Origin: Pseudomonas capsici
Lineage (GTDB): Bacteria; Pseudomonadota; Gammaproteobacteria; Pseudomonadales; Pseudomonadaceae
Assembly (NCBI RefSeq): GCF_017165765.1
Contig: NZ_JAFGZD010000020.1
Location: forward strand, 36,832-100,831
Reading direction: 5' to 3'
DNA: 64,000 nt
Position 1 is the stretch's first letter, and each line of letters opens with the position of its first letter. The notes below the pieces were generated by a model. It was given only the letters and a program-made list of their open reading frames with translations, did not search any database and was not told where the DNA came from. This document shows positions 52,922 through 60,631 of the stretch, one piece after another. Made by a program: the position numbers and the translations under genes.

Positions 52922-55105
52922 ATGCGCACCCGGCTATTGACTGCTCTGGCCCTTGCTGTCGGCTCTGTTTTCTGCACTCAGGCCCAGGCCAGCGGCGATG
53001 ATTCCTGCTACCCGAACTGGACGATCCTCAAGGAACGTCTGGACGTCTGCAGCAACCTGGCCTTCCTCAGCCCCGGTAACGACAGCCAGGTCAACCTGCG
53101 CCTGTTGCTGGCCGATCAGGGTGCGCTGGCGCTGCAACCCCATGCACTGAACAACGAAGATCTTGCGCAAGGCTATGGCCCGGTGCCCTTTCCTCTTTAT
53201 CGTCTGGGCGCGGCAGTCCCCCGCCCTGAAAGCGAAACCGACGAGCCGACAGCCCCTCAAGCCAATGCAAGCTTGAGCCCGCTGCTCGAAAAACTGGGTA
53301 TCCAGCACGAAGTTGGCGAAACCGCTGGCGACGCGTTTCTGCAGGGCGAAGGCAGCCGTTGCCGCAGCAATGGTCAGGCCAGCGCCACTGCCTTTATCGA
53401 ACAGTTGGTTGCCAGCCCGGAACTGAGCGACACCGAGCGCCGTTCGCTGGCCAATGCCCGCCTGCAACTGCTGAGCGTGTGCGGCTGGGACGCCAGCCAG
53501 CAGGCCGGCATGCTACCGGGCGATCTGAAATCCTCCACCGGCAAGGCATTCGCCACTTACCTGCAAGCCGCCAGCGACTTTTACAGTGGCCGTTTCGTCG
53601 AAGCGGCAAAGGGCTTTGCGGCCCTTGCCGACAGCACACAACCCTGGCTCAAGCAGACCGCGCTGTACATGAGCGCACGCACAGCGCTGAACGATGCCCA
53701 GCAAAACGCCTTCAACGAATATGGCGAGCGCTCCACGGAACAACTGGACAAGGCACGGCTGCAACAGGCCGAAAGCGGCTTCGAGCAATACTTGCAGGCC
53801 TACCCACAGGGCGAGTACGCCGCGTCGGCCCAAGGCTTGCTAAGGCGCGTTCACTGGCTGGCCAACGACGCCGACAAGCTCGCCAGGGACTTCGCCCGGC
53901 AACTGACGCAAACCAGCGATGCGCAGCGCAATGTTTCACTGGATGAGCTGGTCAGCGAGGTGGATACCAAGCTGCTGACGGTCAACCGGCAAGCAGTGCA
54001 AACGCCTTTGCTGATGGCCGTCAATGACCTGATGTGGATGCGGGAAAAGTCGACGCCTCAATTGACCGAAGCCGATCTGCAAGCGCAGAAGGCAATCTTT
54101 GCCGAACAGCCAGCCTTGTATGAGTACGTGCAGGCTGCATTTGCTTTCTATGCCCAGAACGACCCGGCCAAAGCCCTGACGCTGCTGCCGGACAAGCCAC
54201 CGGCCACACTCGACTACCTGAGCTTCAGCCAGCAGATGCTGCGCGGCCTTGCACTGCAAGCCCGTCAGGACTGGAAAGCCGCGCAGTCCCTGTGGGAGCA
54301 CCTGCTGCCGCTGGCCACGCAACCGTTGCAACGGGAACAACTGGAACTGGCCCTGGCCATGAGTTACGAACGGGATGAGCAACTGGCCCGGGTCTTCGCG
54401 GCGGACTCGCCGATCAAGTCGCAACAGGTGCGCTACACCCTGCTCAGGCATGTGGCCGACGCCGATCTGCTGCGCCAGCAGATCACTCAAGGTCCCGATG
54501 CCACCGAACGCAACACCGCGTTGTTCGTGCTGCTCTACAAAGACCTGCTGCGCAGCCGCTACGCCGACTTTGCCGAGGACTTCAAACGACTGCCAGCCAC
54601 GCTTCCCGACGAGAAGCTGGGTTACAGCCTGGGTTATGTGTACGAAAAAGGCCCGGAACTCGGCCTGTTCCACTGGCAAGGCGACAAGGCCCAGTCCGGC
54701 TACACCTGTCCGAGTATTGCTCAGACAGCAGCCACCTTGCAGGCTGACAACAAGAGCCCGCAAGGGCTGAACTGCCTGGGCGAGTTCATGCTGCGCAATC
54801 AGTTGGACAGCATGCCACTCGACCAGAAACGTCACGCCGACAGCCTGGGCGGCACCGCTCCGGGATTTGCCGGTGAGGTCTTCTCGCGACTCGAAGGTTA
54901 CAAGCAGGTCATCGCCAACTCCAAGGCCCCCCGTGACGACAAGGCTTATGCCCTGTTTCGCGCGATCAACTGCTATGCACCTTCGGGCTATAACAGTTGC
55001 AACGGCAAGGACGTGGCTCCCGCTGTACGCAAGGCCTGGTTCAAGCAGTTGAAGGGCGAGTTCGCCGATACCCGCTGGAGCAAATCGCTGCAGTATTACT
55101 GGTAA
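52922..55105 (+). CDS. Hypothetical exported helical-repeat protein
   Basis: 727 residues after a signal peptide (MRTRLLTALALAVGSVFCTQAQA). The rest looks like an alpha-helical TPR-like solenoid: ATYLQAASDFYSGRFVEAAKGFAALAD, ESGFEQYLQAYPQGEYAASAQGLLRRVHWLANDADK, YVQAAFAFYAQNDPAKALTLLPD and similar pairs. No catalytic motif is visible. AAGGACTCCCCC precedes the ATG at 52922; a longer reading from 52886 lacks a signal start. It is six bases before the DUF3142 gene, with which it forms a conserved-looking pair. Possibly a cell-envelope scaffold; the function is unknown. Confidence 0.72.
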   Translation: MRTRLLTALALAVGSVFCTQAQASGDDSCYPNWTILKERLDVCSNLAFLSPGNDSQVNLRLLLADQGALALQPHALNNEDLAQGYGPVPFPLYRLGAAVPRPESETDEPTAPQANASLSPLLEKLGIQHEVGETAGDAFLQGEGSRCRSNGQASATAFIEQLVASPELSDTERRSLANARLQLLSVCGWDASQQAGMLPGDLKSSTGKAFATYLQAASDFYSGRFVEAAKGFAALADSTQPWLKQTALYMSARTALNDAQQNAFNEYGERSTEQLDKARLQQAESGFEQYLQAYPQGEYAASAQGLLRRVHWLANDADKLARDFARQLTQTSDAQRNVSLDELVSEVDTKLLTVNRQAVQTPLLMAVNDLMWMREKSTPQLTEADLQAQKAIFAEQPALYEYVQAAFAFYAQNDPAKALTLLPDKPPATLDYLSFSQQMLRGLALQARQDWKAAQSLWEHLLPLATQPLQREQLELALAMSYERDEQLARVFAADSPIKSQQVRYTLLRHVADADLLRQQITQGPDATERNTALFVLLYKDLLRSRYADFAEDFKRLPATLPDEKLGYSLGYVYEKGPELGLFHWQGDKAQSGYTCPSIAQTAATLQADNKSPQGLNCLGEFMLRNQLDSMPLDQKRHADSLGGTAPGFAGEVFSRLEGYKQVIANSKAPRDDKAYALFRAINCYAPSGYNSCNGKDVAPAVRKAWFKQLKGEFADTRWSKSLQYYW

Positions 55106-55111
55106 AGCGCG

Positions 55112-55825
55112 ATGAATGTCTGGCGTTGCCTGCCGCTGCTCTGGCTGCTGGGTCCGCTTCATGCCTGGGCAGCGGTGGACGCCTCCGATTACGACGCCTT
55201 CTGGTTATGGGGCGGCGTCAACTCGCAGCCGGTGTTGGCGCAGGCCAGGACGCTGTATGTGCTGCAAGGCCAGATCAGCAGCTCACGCCGCGATCCGCAA
55301 CAGCGGGTCGACTTCATCGCCCAGGGCATGGCCGTGACCCGGCTGCCTCAGGAACAGCTCTGGGTGGTGTATCGCGCTCACACTCTGCGCTGGCCGGAGT
55401 CGGTCTATCGCCAGTTGCTCGGTCAGGTCGAACGCTGGCGACAGGCAGGCAACACACTGGTCGGCATCCAGATCGATTTCGATGCCCGCACCCGCTACCT
55501 GAATGAATACGTCGACTTCCTGCGCGACCTGCGCCGCCGTCTGCCGCCCCAATACCGCCTGAGCATTACCGGCCTGATGGACTGGAGCAGCAACGCCGAC
55601 GCCAGCGCCATCGGCAATCTAAAGGGCGTGATCGACGAAGTGGTGGTGCAAACCTACCAGGGCCGCCACAGCATCCCCGACTACGCCGCCTATCTACCAC
55701 GCATGAACCGCCTCGGCCTGCCGTTCAAGATCGGTCTGATCCAGGGCGGCGAGTGGCAGGCGCCTGACTATCTGCAGGACAACGAGTGGTTCAGGGGGTA
55801 TGTGGTGTTTCTGCAAAACCCCTGA
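55112..55825 (+). CDS. DUF3142 exported protein
   Basis: 237 residues with a signal peptide (NVWRCLPLLWLLGPLHAWA). DAFWLWGGVNSQPVLAQARTLYVLQGQI, VGIQIDFDARTRYLNEYVDFLRDLRRRLPPQYRLSITGLMDW and VDEVVVQTYQGRHS-like segments match DUF3142, which resembles glycoside-hydrolase barrels. Asp in QIDFDA is a plausible catalytic residue. Substrate unknown; possibly a periplasmic polysaccharide. Cotranscribed with the preceding helical protein. Confidence 0.8.
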   Translation: MNVWRCLPLLWLLGPLHAWAAVDASDYDAFWLWGGVNSQPVLAQARTLYVLQGQISSSRRDPQQRVDFIAQGMAVTRLPQEQLWVVYRAHTLRWPESVYRQLLGQVERWRQAGNTLVGIQIDFDARTRYLNEYVDFLRDLRRRLPPQYRLSITGLMDWSSNADASAIGNLKGVIDEVVVQTYQGRHSIPDYAAYLPRMNRLGLPFKIGLIQGGEWQAPDYLQDNEWFRGYVVFLQNP

Positions 55826-55826
55826 G

Positions 55827-56384
55827 TTACAGGCGCTGCAAGACCTCTGCCGCGCTCAGCACGGTGGCATATTCACCATGCAGATTGCCCAGCGACATGG
55901 CATGCACCTCTTCGGCACTGCGCGGGGCTCCGAAAAAGTCCTTGCCGTCAAAGGTAAAGCAGGCGTCATGCACCACGATGACCTCAAAACCCAGATTACC
56001 GCCGGTTCGGGCAGTGGACTCCACCGAGTTGTTGGTCACGACTCCCACGATGACCATCTGAGCAATCGAGGCCTCGCGTAACCAGGCTTCCAGTTGCGTC
56101 CCGCAAAACGCATCCGGCACCTGTTTACGTAACTCGCGCTCTGCAGCTTGCGGCACGAATGCGGGCTGATACTCCACGCCGGACTGCTCCGGCCAGAACA
56201 CCGACTCGGGTGAACGGGAAAAATGCCTGACATGAATGACTGGCCGCCCGCTCTCCCGCCACGCCTGCAATAACGCTGAAATCTGTGCCTCGGCCTGCGG
56301 ATTGTTGCGACGTCCCAGCTTCGGATGATTGATGCCCTGCTGCATGTCGATCAGGAGCAAGGCGCTGTTGGCATGAATATTCAT
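55827..56384 (-). CDS. Isochorismatase-fold hydrolase, YecD-like
   Basis: 185 residues. ALLLIDMQQGINHPKLGRRNNPQAEAQI carries the catalytic Asp and FVPQAAERELRKQVPDAF the Lys. The segment VIVGVVTNNSVESTARTGGNLGFEVIVVHDAC places Ser where cysteine hydrolases have the nucleophilic Cys. E. coli YecD likewise lacks it. So it belongs to the fold but may not act as a cysteine hydrolase. It converges on the DUF3142 gene, one base apart. Confidence 0.85.
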   Translation of the reverse strand: MNIHANSALLLIDMQQGINHPKLGRRNNPQAEAQISALLQAWRESGRPVIHVRHFSRSPESVFWPEQSGVEYQPAFVPQAAERELRKQVPDAFCGTQLEAWLREASIAQMVIVGVVTNNSVESTARTGGNLGFEVIVVHDACFTFDGKDFFGAPRSAEEVHAMSLGNLHGEYATVLSAAEVLQRL

Positions 56385-56533
56385 TTAATTGAATCACTCC
56401 TCCGGGCCGGGTTCAGATCACAGCAGTATGCATGACAGTGACTGCGCCTGGGCAAGGTCTATGCTCAAACCTCCAATACCGGGCGGCATCAACGCCACTT
56501 GTCTTCCACGAAGCAAACCCACAGGAGAACACC

Positions 56534-57283
56534 ATGAATCAGCATCGTAACCTCGCCGGCAAAGTGGCACTCGTGCAAGGCGGCTCACGCGGTATCGGTG
56601 CCGCCATTGTCAGACGCCTGGCCAAGGAAGGTGCAGCCGTTGCCTTCACTTACGTCAACTCCGAAGTCAATGCACTCGACCTTCAGGACAGCATCAATGC
56701 CAACGGCGACAAGGCCCTGGCCATCCGTGCCGACAGTGCCGATGCCAACGCCATCCGCCACGCCGTGCAGACCACCGCCGAAACCTTCGGCGGCCTGGAT
56801 ATTCTGGTCAACAATGCTGGCGTACTCGCCGTCGCGCCGCTGGACCAGTTCAACCTGGAAGACTTCGACAGAATCCTCGCCATCAACGTGCGCGGCGTAT
56901 TCATCGCCACCCAGGAAGCCGCTCGGCACATGAACGAAGGTGGCCGCATCATCAACATCGGCAGCACCAACGCCGATCGCATGCCCTTCGCTGGCGGCGC
57001 GCCCTATGCCATGAGCAAGTCGGCACTGGTGGGCCTGACCAAGGGCCTGGCCCGCGACCTCGGCCCGCAGGGCATCACCGTCAATAACGTGCAGCCCGGC
57101 CCGGTGGACACCGACATGAACCCGGCCCATGGCGAATTCGCCGAAAGCCTGATGGGCTTCATGGCCATCCCGCGCTACGGCAAGAGTGAAGAAATCGCCA
57201 GCTTCGTGGCCTACCTGGCAGGCCCGGAAGCCGGCTACATCACCGGTGCCAGCCTGAGCATCGATGGCGGCTTCGGCGCCTGA
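56534..57283 (+). CDS. Short-chain dehydrogenase/reductase
   Basis: A 249-residue classical SDR. The cofactor site VALVQGGSRGIGAAIVRRLAKEGAAVAFTYVNS (TGxxxGxG with Q in place of T), LDILVNNAGV, INIGSTNAD (catalytic Ser region) and APYAMSKSALVGLTKGLARDLGPQGITVNNVQPGPVDTDMN (Tyr and Lys of YxxxK) are all present. The C-terminal GYITGASLSIDGGFGA is standard. Basic residues suggest NADP(H). AGGAGAACACC precedes the ATG at 56534. It is divergent from the isochorismatase-fold gene. Substrate unknown. Confidence 0.9.
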   Translation: MNQHRNLAGKVALVQGGSRGIGAAIVRRLAKEGAAVAFTYVNSEVNALDLQDSINANGDKALAIRADSADANAIRHAVQTTAETFGGLDILVNNAGVLAVAPLDQFNLEDFDRILAINVRGVFIATQEAARHMNEGGRIINIGSTNADRMPFAGGAPYAMSKSALVGLTKGLARDLGPQGITVNNVQPGPVDTDMNPAHGEFAESLMGFMAIPRYGKSEEIASFVAYLAGPEAGYITGASLSIDGGFGA

Positions 57284-57302
57284 TTCACTGCCCTTCACCG
57301 AT

Positions 57303-57327
57303 CCCCGGCTTCATTACAAAGCCGGGG
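57303..57327 (+). terminator. Hairpin after the SDR gene
   Basis: A 9-bp stem CCCCGGCTT / AAGCCGGGG with a 7-base loop lies 20 bases past the SDR stop. No immediate T run. Confidence 0.55.
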
Positions 57328-57449
57328 GCGGCCCCCAAAGTGCCACTTTTTGCTTAAGCGCATGAAAATTCTGGAAAAAAGGTTTGCGTTCGGAAAACGT
57401 TTCGACTACATTAGCGCGCCTCGACAGACACAACAGTCTGAAGAGATAC

Positions 57450-57539
57450 GGTGAAGTGTCCGAGTGGCTTAAGGAGCACGCCTGGAAAGTGTGTATACAA
57501 GAAATTGTATCGAGAGTTCGAATCTCTCCTTCACCGCCA
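57450..57539 (+). tRNA. tRNA-Ser (anticodon GGA)
   Basis: A 90-base class-II tRNA. The acceptor stem GGTGAAG pairs with CTTCACC, followed by the discriminator G and an encoded CCA. The anticodon loop CCTGGAAAG gives GGA (reads UCC/UCU). The long variable arm (GTGTATACAAGAAATTGTATC) and the T arm GAGAGTTCGAATCTCTC are clear. No attachment-site duplicate was found nearby. Confidence 0.95.
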
Positions 57540-57552
57540 AATTAGAAAAACG

Positions 57553-57588
57553 CGAAGCCCCTGAATTCACAGAATCTCAGGGGCTTCG
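57553..57588 (+). terminator. Terminator after tRNA-Ser
   Basis: A 12-bp stem (CGAAGCCCCTGA / TCAGGGGCTTCG) with a 12-base loop is followed by TGGTTTTC, 13 bases beyond the tRNA. Confidence 0.85.
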
Positions 57589-57625
57589 TGGTTTTCGGCG
57601 TTTGAAAAATGCCCATGGGACGTAC

Positions 57626-57994
57626 ATGAAAAAAACCGTGCTACTGACACTGGCCCTGCTGATCCAGACAACCGCCCAGGCCGCTGGCGATGCCGAAGCA
57701 GGCAAGGCAGTCTTTACCCGACTCTGCTCCGGCTGCCACAAGATCGGTCCCTCGGCCCGCAGCGCGTTCGGCCCGCCCCTCAACGGCATCATCGACCGCC
57801 CGGCCGCGCAATACCCCGACTACAAGTACACCCCCGAGATGCAGGCTTCCGGTATCGTCTGGACCCGCGAGAAAATCAGCGCCTTCGTCAAAGACCCCAG
57901 CGAAATGGTCCCCGGCACCCGCATGAAACTCTGGTGGATGGGCAACGACCAGCGCATGGAAGATCTGCTGGAGTATCTGGACGCCAACAAGTAG
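57626..57994 (+). CDS. Periplasmic class-I cytochrome c
   Basis: 122 residues with a signal peptide (KKTVLLTLALLIQTTAQA). The heme-binding motif CSGCH is near residue 34, the axial Met is probably in EMVPGTRMKLW, and the final helix is MEDLLEYLDANK. The pattern GDAEAGKAVFTRLCSGCHKIGPSARSAFGPPLNGIIDRPAA is that of cytochrome c2/c550-type mono-heme carriers. Single gene after tRNA-Ser. Confidence 0.92.
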   Translation: MKKTVLLTLALLIQTTAQAAGDAEAGKAVFTRLCSGCHKIGPSARSAFGPPLNGIIDRPAAQYPDYKYTPEMQASGIVWTREKISAFVKDPSEMVPGTRMKLWWMGNDQRMEDLLEYLDANK

Positions 57995-58003
57995 ACCGCT
58001 TTT

Positions 58004-58027
58004 TGTGGGAGGCAGCTTGCTGGCGGT
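58004..58027. repeat. Half REP element
   Basis: TGTGGGAGGCAGCTTGCTGGCG shares its core with one arm of the palindrome at 15833-15887, but the second arm is missing here. Confidence 0.6.
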
Positions 58028-58078
58028 GCCATAGCCCACCATCGACCTGTTTACGCCTTCAAAGGGACACGATTGGCC

Positions 58079-58243
58079 TTACTTTTCCGGATTGTAAGGC
58101 GGGTAATCGTCCTGGGTGCCCTTCTCCTTGGCCGGCGTCTTGGCAGGCTTCACAGGGTCCATCTGCGGATCTTCGGCATCGGGGGATTCCGTATTGAAAT
58201 CCGGGTCGTCAGGGTTGCCAGTCTTCGATTTATCGCCTGTCAT
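58079..58243 (-). CDS. Small acidic Pro-rich protein (54 aa)
   Basis: An open frame of 54 codons from ATG 58243 to TAA, with a strong GGAGG 5 bases upstream. The product begins MTGDKSKTGNPDDPDFNTES and ends KGTQDDYPPYNPEK. It is very hydrophilic, rich in Asp, Pro and Lys, and probably disordered. Such small proteins recur in Pseudomonas genomes without known function. It is antisense to no larger gene; its promoter side faces the DUF4124 gene. Confidence 0.65.
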   Translation of the reverse strand: MTGDKSKTGNPDDPDFNTESPDAEDPQMDPVKPAKTPAKEKGTQDDYPPYNPEK

Positions 58244-58382
58244 GCGTACCTCCAGTCAGATCGGTTTGAGTCTGATACCTGCACGTCAGAAACCCACTGG
58301 CCATCAGAGTGCGATACAACAGACCAGCGGTAGCCGCAACTCCGTGCAAATGCTAGCCTTGCGCCTTCAACGGAGAGACCTC

Positions 58383-58787
58383 ATGAAATGGCCTTCACTG
58401 GCGCTGGCAGCCGCAGCGCTGAGCTTCAACGGCACCGCTCACAGCGAAATCTTCAAATGCACCTCACCTGAAGGCCATGTGAGCTTCGCATCCATCCCCT
58501 GCGCCGAAGGCGACGCAAACACCTCCATCCAAAGACAAGGCCCGCCCAAAATGCTGCGCCAGGGCGAACCGGTAGACCATGCCCACAAGGTCAACCTCAA
58601 AGCCACCGAATACCTGAAAATCAGCGGCCGCGCGAAGGTCAATGTCTACGAGACGGAAAGCTACAAGCAATACCAGCGAGACAGACCACCGCCACCGACT
58701 GCAGTGTCGCAGTGCAAGAGCCCGCTGTATGACAGCCAGTGTTTTGATCCGTCGGGTGGGATGTCTTCGAAGAAAGTGGGGAAGTAA
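58383..58787 (+). CDS. DUF4124-type exported protein
   Basis: 134 residues with a signal peptide (KWPSLALAAAALSFNGTAHS). The segment EIFKCTSPEGHVSFASIPC is the small DUF4124 beta domain with two Cys. The remainder is hydrophilic with a further Cys pair (SQCKSPLYDSQCFD). Function unknown; periplasmic. GGAGAGACCTC precedes the ATG. A terminator follows. Confidence 0.8.
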   Translation: MKWPSLALAAAALSFNGTAHSEIFKCTSPEGHVSFASIPCAEGDANTSIQRQGPPKMLRQGEPVDHAHKVNLKATEYLKISGRAKVNVYETESYKQYQRDRPPPPTAVSQCKSPLYDSQCFDPSGGMSSKKVGK

Positions 58788-58798
58788 TGGTGAGATAT

Positions 58799-58823
58799 AA
58801 GGGACGCATGGGGCGCGTCCCTT
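58799..58823 (+). terminator. Terminator between convergent genes
   Basis: A 9-bp stem AAGGGACGC / GCGTCCCTT with a 7-base loop is followed by TAGTTTTCG. It ends the DUF4124 transcript. Confidence 0.8.
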
Positions 58824-58832
58824 TAGTTTTCG

Positions 58833-59396
58833 TTAGCGCTTAACCTGAGGAATAATCAACGGCACATAAATCGGCCCCGCTGGCGCAGGCGGCTTCACTA
58901 CACCCTCGCTCTCGACCACTTTTACGCCTTTGCCTTTGATCGCATCGAACAGACGCACAGTTGCATCGCCATCGATATATCCGCCTTCATCAATCATGGC
59001 GCTCAAGGCAAGCTGGCGTCGCTCTTCAGTCAACTGCACCTGCTTGTTCTTGAGAAACGAATAGAGCGACACCGTCCTGAGTGCGGCCAGATCGACCCGG
59101 GCAATTTCCGTGTACTTCATCTGTTTGGCATCCCAGCCTTGCACATAAAGCCCGGTTGCGGTCAGGGCGTAGGTGCAGAAGTAATATGGGCCAGTGGTCG
59201 AGCCAGGCGTGGAGACGATGACCGAACAACGTCCGTGCTGGGTGATCGGAGTGTTCAGATCGGGGACGTCTTTGACGATTTGGGACGAGAATTGTGTTCG
59301 GTCGTAGTAGATGGTGGCTTTGTCGTAGGAGGTGGTGTTGCAGGCTGATAGGAGGGTTGTCAGGCACAAGGGAAGTAAGAGTTTTAGGGTTTGCAC
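58833..59396 (-). CDS. Hypothetical lipoprotein
   Basis: 187 residues from a GTG at 59396 with AAGG upstream; the in-frame ATG at 59492 would add an AT-rich, poorly supported stretch. The signal ends in a lipobox (LTTLLSAC), so the protein is probably lipid-anchored. Mature segments include CSVIVSTPGSTTGPYYFCTYALTATGLYVQGWDAKQMKYTEIARVDLAALRTVSL. I do not recognise the family. It is the last gene before the CDI-type region. Confidence 0.7.
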   Translation of the reverse strand: MQTLKLLLPLCLTTLLSACNTTSYDKATIYYDRTQFSSQIVKDVPDLNTPITQHGRCSVIVSTPGSTTGPYYFCTYALTATGLYVQGWDAKQMKYTEIARVDLAALRTVSLYSFLKNKQVQLTEERRQLALSAMIDEGGYIDGDATVRLFDAIKGKGVKVVESEGVVKPPAPAGPIYVPLIIPQVKR

Positions 59397-59504
59397 TGGA
59401 AGCGCCTTGAGGGAGAGAAAAATATATAATAAAGCATTATAAATACTCAAATTAAAGACCACAAAAACACCCACACAAAAAAAAAGCAGCAATACATATC
59501 AAAA

Positions 59505-59813
59505 TTAAAACTTATTAAATTGAATTTTGGACCTATACATCAAACATTTCACCCCACCCTCAATAGAACCAGCACCTCCAACAAAGCCAATATAAAACAT
59601 AGCACGACAAACCCAACCAAAATTACGGAAGGTGGATTTACGCCTCATATACCATAGAGCTTCAACAACCATCACGACCGCAGACGACCCCGATCGAGCT
59701 CCAGACAAGCATGTCCTTGGCGCTAATTCAACCACGGTATAATACCCCAAACCCCGGAACTCTAGCCACTCATGACGTCGATCTGCCCACGCCGACTTTT
59801 CATAAAAACCTAG
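59505..59813 (-). pseudogene. Open frame contiguous with the immunity gene's stop; possible gene remnant
   Basis: 102 codons stay open in the same frame directly after the TGA of the immunity gene, ending at TAA. The beginning (FYEKSAWADRRHEWLEFRGLGYY) looks protein-like; later parts are hydrophobic (FRNFGWVCRAMFYIGFVGGAGSI). Only a TTG (59750) could start it internally and no RBS is convincing. It may be a lost immunity gene or a C-terminal domain cut off by a nonsense mutation. Unrecognised. The stretch is AT-rich. Confidence 0.35.
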
Positions 59814-60083
59814 TCATCGACACAACTTATAAAGCTCCGAACGCAACTCATCAAATTTATCATTTTCGCGCACCAAAACTTTCCCACCAAAATAAAGAAC
59901 AATATCATTTAGAGAACCACTACCACCATACATCCTCAGCACAGTATTGTATAAGATAGATGCCTCGGACTCATCATTACTACCAGCCCGTCGTATAGCC
60001 TCAGCCCAGTCACTAATTCCGGCCATATCGAGGAGGGTTGCCATCTCCTCCAGTATTACTAAAACACGCTCATATTTATTCAT
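59814..60083 (-). CDS. cdiI: Putative CDI immunity protein
   Basis: An 89-residue, acidic helical protein starting MNKYERVLVILEEMATLLDMAGISDWAEAIRRAG and containing VLRMYGGSGSLNDIVLYFGG, a pattern I associate with small DUF6966-like proteins found next to polymorphic toxins. Its ATG overlaps the stop of the toxin-tip frame by 4 bp (ATGA), the arrangement expected of a toxin/immunity pair. Low GC compared with the rest of the window. Function as an antitoxin is inferred from position. Confidence 0.65.
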   Translation of the reverse strand: MNKYERVLVILEEMATLLDMAGISDWAEAIRRAGSNDESEASILYNTVLRMYGGSGSLNDIVLYFGGKVLVRENDKFDELRSELYKLCR

Positions 60084-60631
60084 TTTAGCGGCTCCGCGTC
60101 CAAGACTTTCACCCCTTCAATCGCCCAAGGTTTAACCACCACTATCTGTTCCGTCCCACCTATATAGAACCCCTCCTGAACACCCACCTTACCGACATAA
60201 ACTGTTGTCCCTGCTGGAATTCTAACAGCAAACGAGGTATCAATCGGTGATTGTGCACCGTTTGGCCAGACAGGCAGCACAGCCTTATCAATACGACTTT
60301 GTATGATCCCACTGGGTTTCTCCTGGCTAAAAAACTGTCCTAAATCTCTCTCAGCAGTGCCTGCGCGATATAGGAGAGTATCGCTTTGCAGCACAACCTC
60401 TTTGTAAACTCCACCAGAAAACGTTTCTGCAAGCTCATCGGCAAGTGGTCCTGGCTTTACTGCTGAGTACTCACCTCGAGAGATACCCAAAGTCGGCCTT
60501 ATGACGTTTCTATCGACTAAAGTTCCAGCCTCAAGGTCCGTAAAGGAACTACTTGGATTCAAATTATTTGGTGTCGAACCATTGGTAGCATTTACGCTAT
60601 TTTCTGCACGAACCCACTTCCCCCCACCCAC
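60080..60631 (-). CDS. CdiA C-terminal toxin domain (separated from CdiA by a frameshift)
   Basis: The frame codes for about 183 residues and would read on from the CdiA fragment if the G run at 60620-60625 had seven bases instead of six. After RAENSVNATNG (a VENN-like region) comes the variable tip: LLYRAGTAERDLGQFFSQEKPSGIIQSRIDKAVLPVWPNG, then SFAVRIPAGTTVYVGKVGVQEGFYIGGTEQIVVVKPW. The R...G.FF..P....Q and GGxxQ positions resemble ADP-ribosyltransferase/TNT-type NAD-consuming toxins; this is a guess by pattern. Unless the frame is restored the tip has only a GTG at 60631 to start from, without an RBS. Confidence 0.6.
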   Translation of the reverse strand: MGGGKWVRAENSVNATNGSTPNNLNPSSSFTDLEAGTLVDRNVIRPTLGISRGEYSAVKPGPLADELAETFSGGVYKEVVLQSDTLLYRAGTAERDLGQFFSQEKPSGIIQSRIDKAVLPVWPNGAQSPIDTSFAVRIPAGTTVYVGKVGVQEGFYIGGTEQIVVVKPWAIEGVKVLDAEPLK

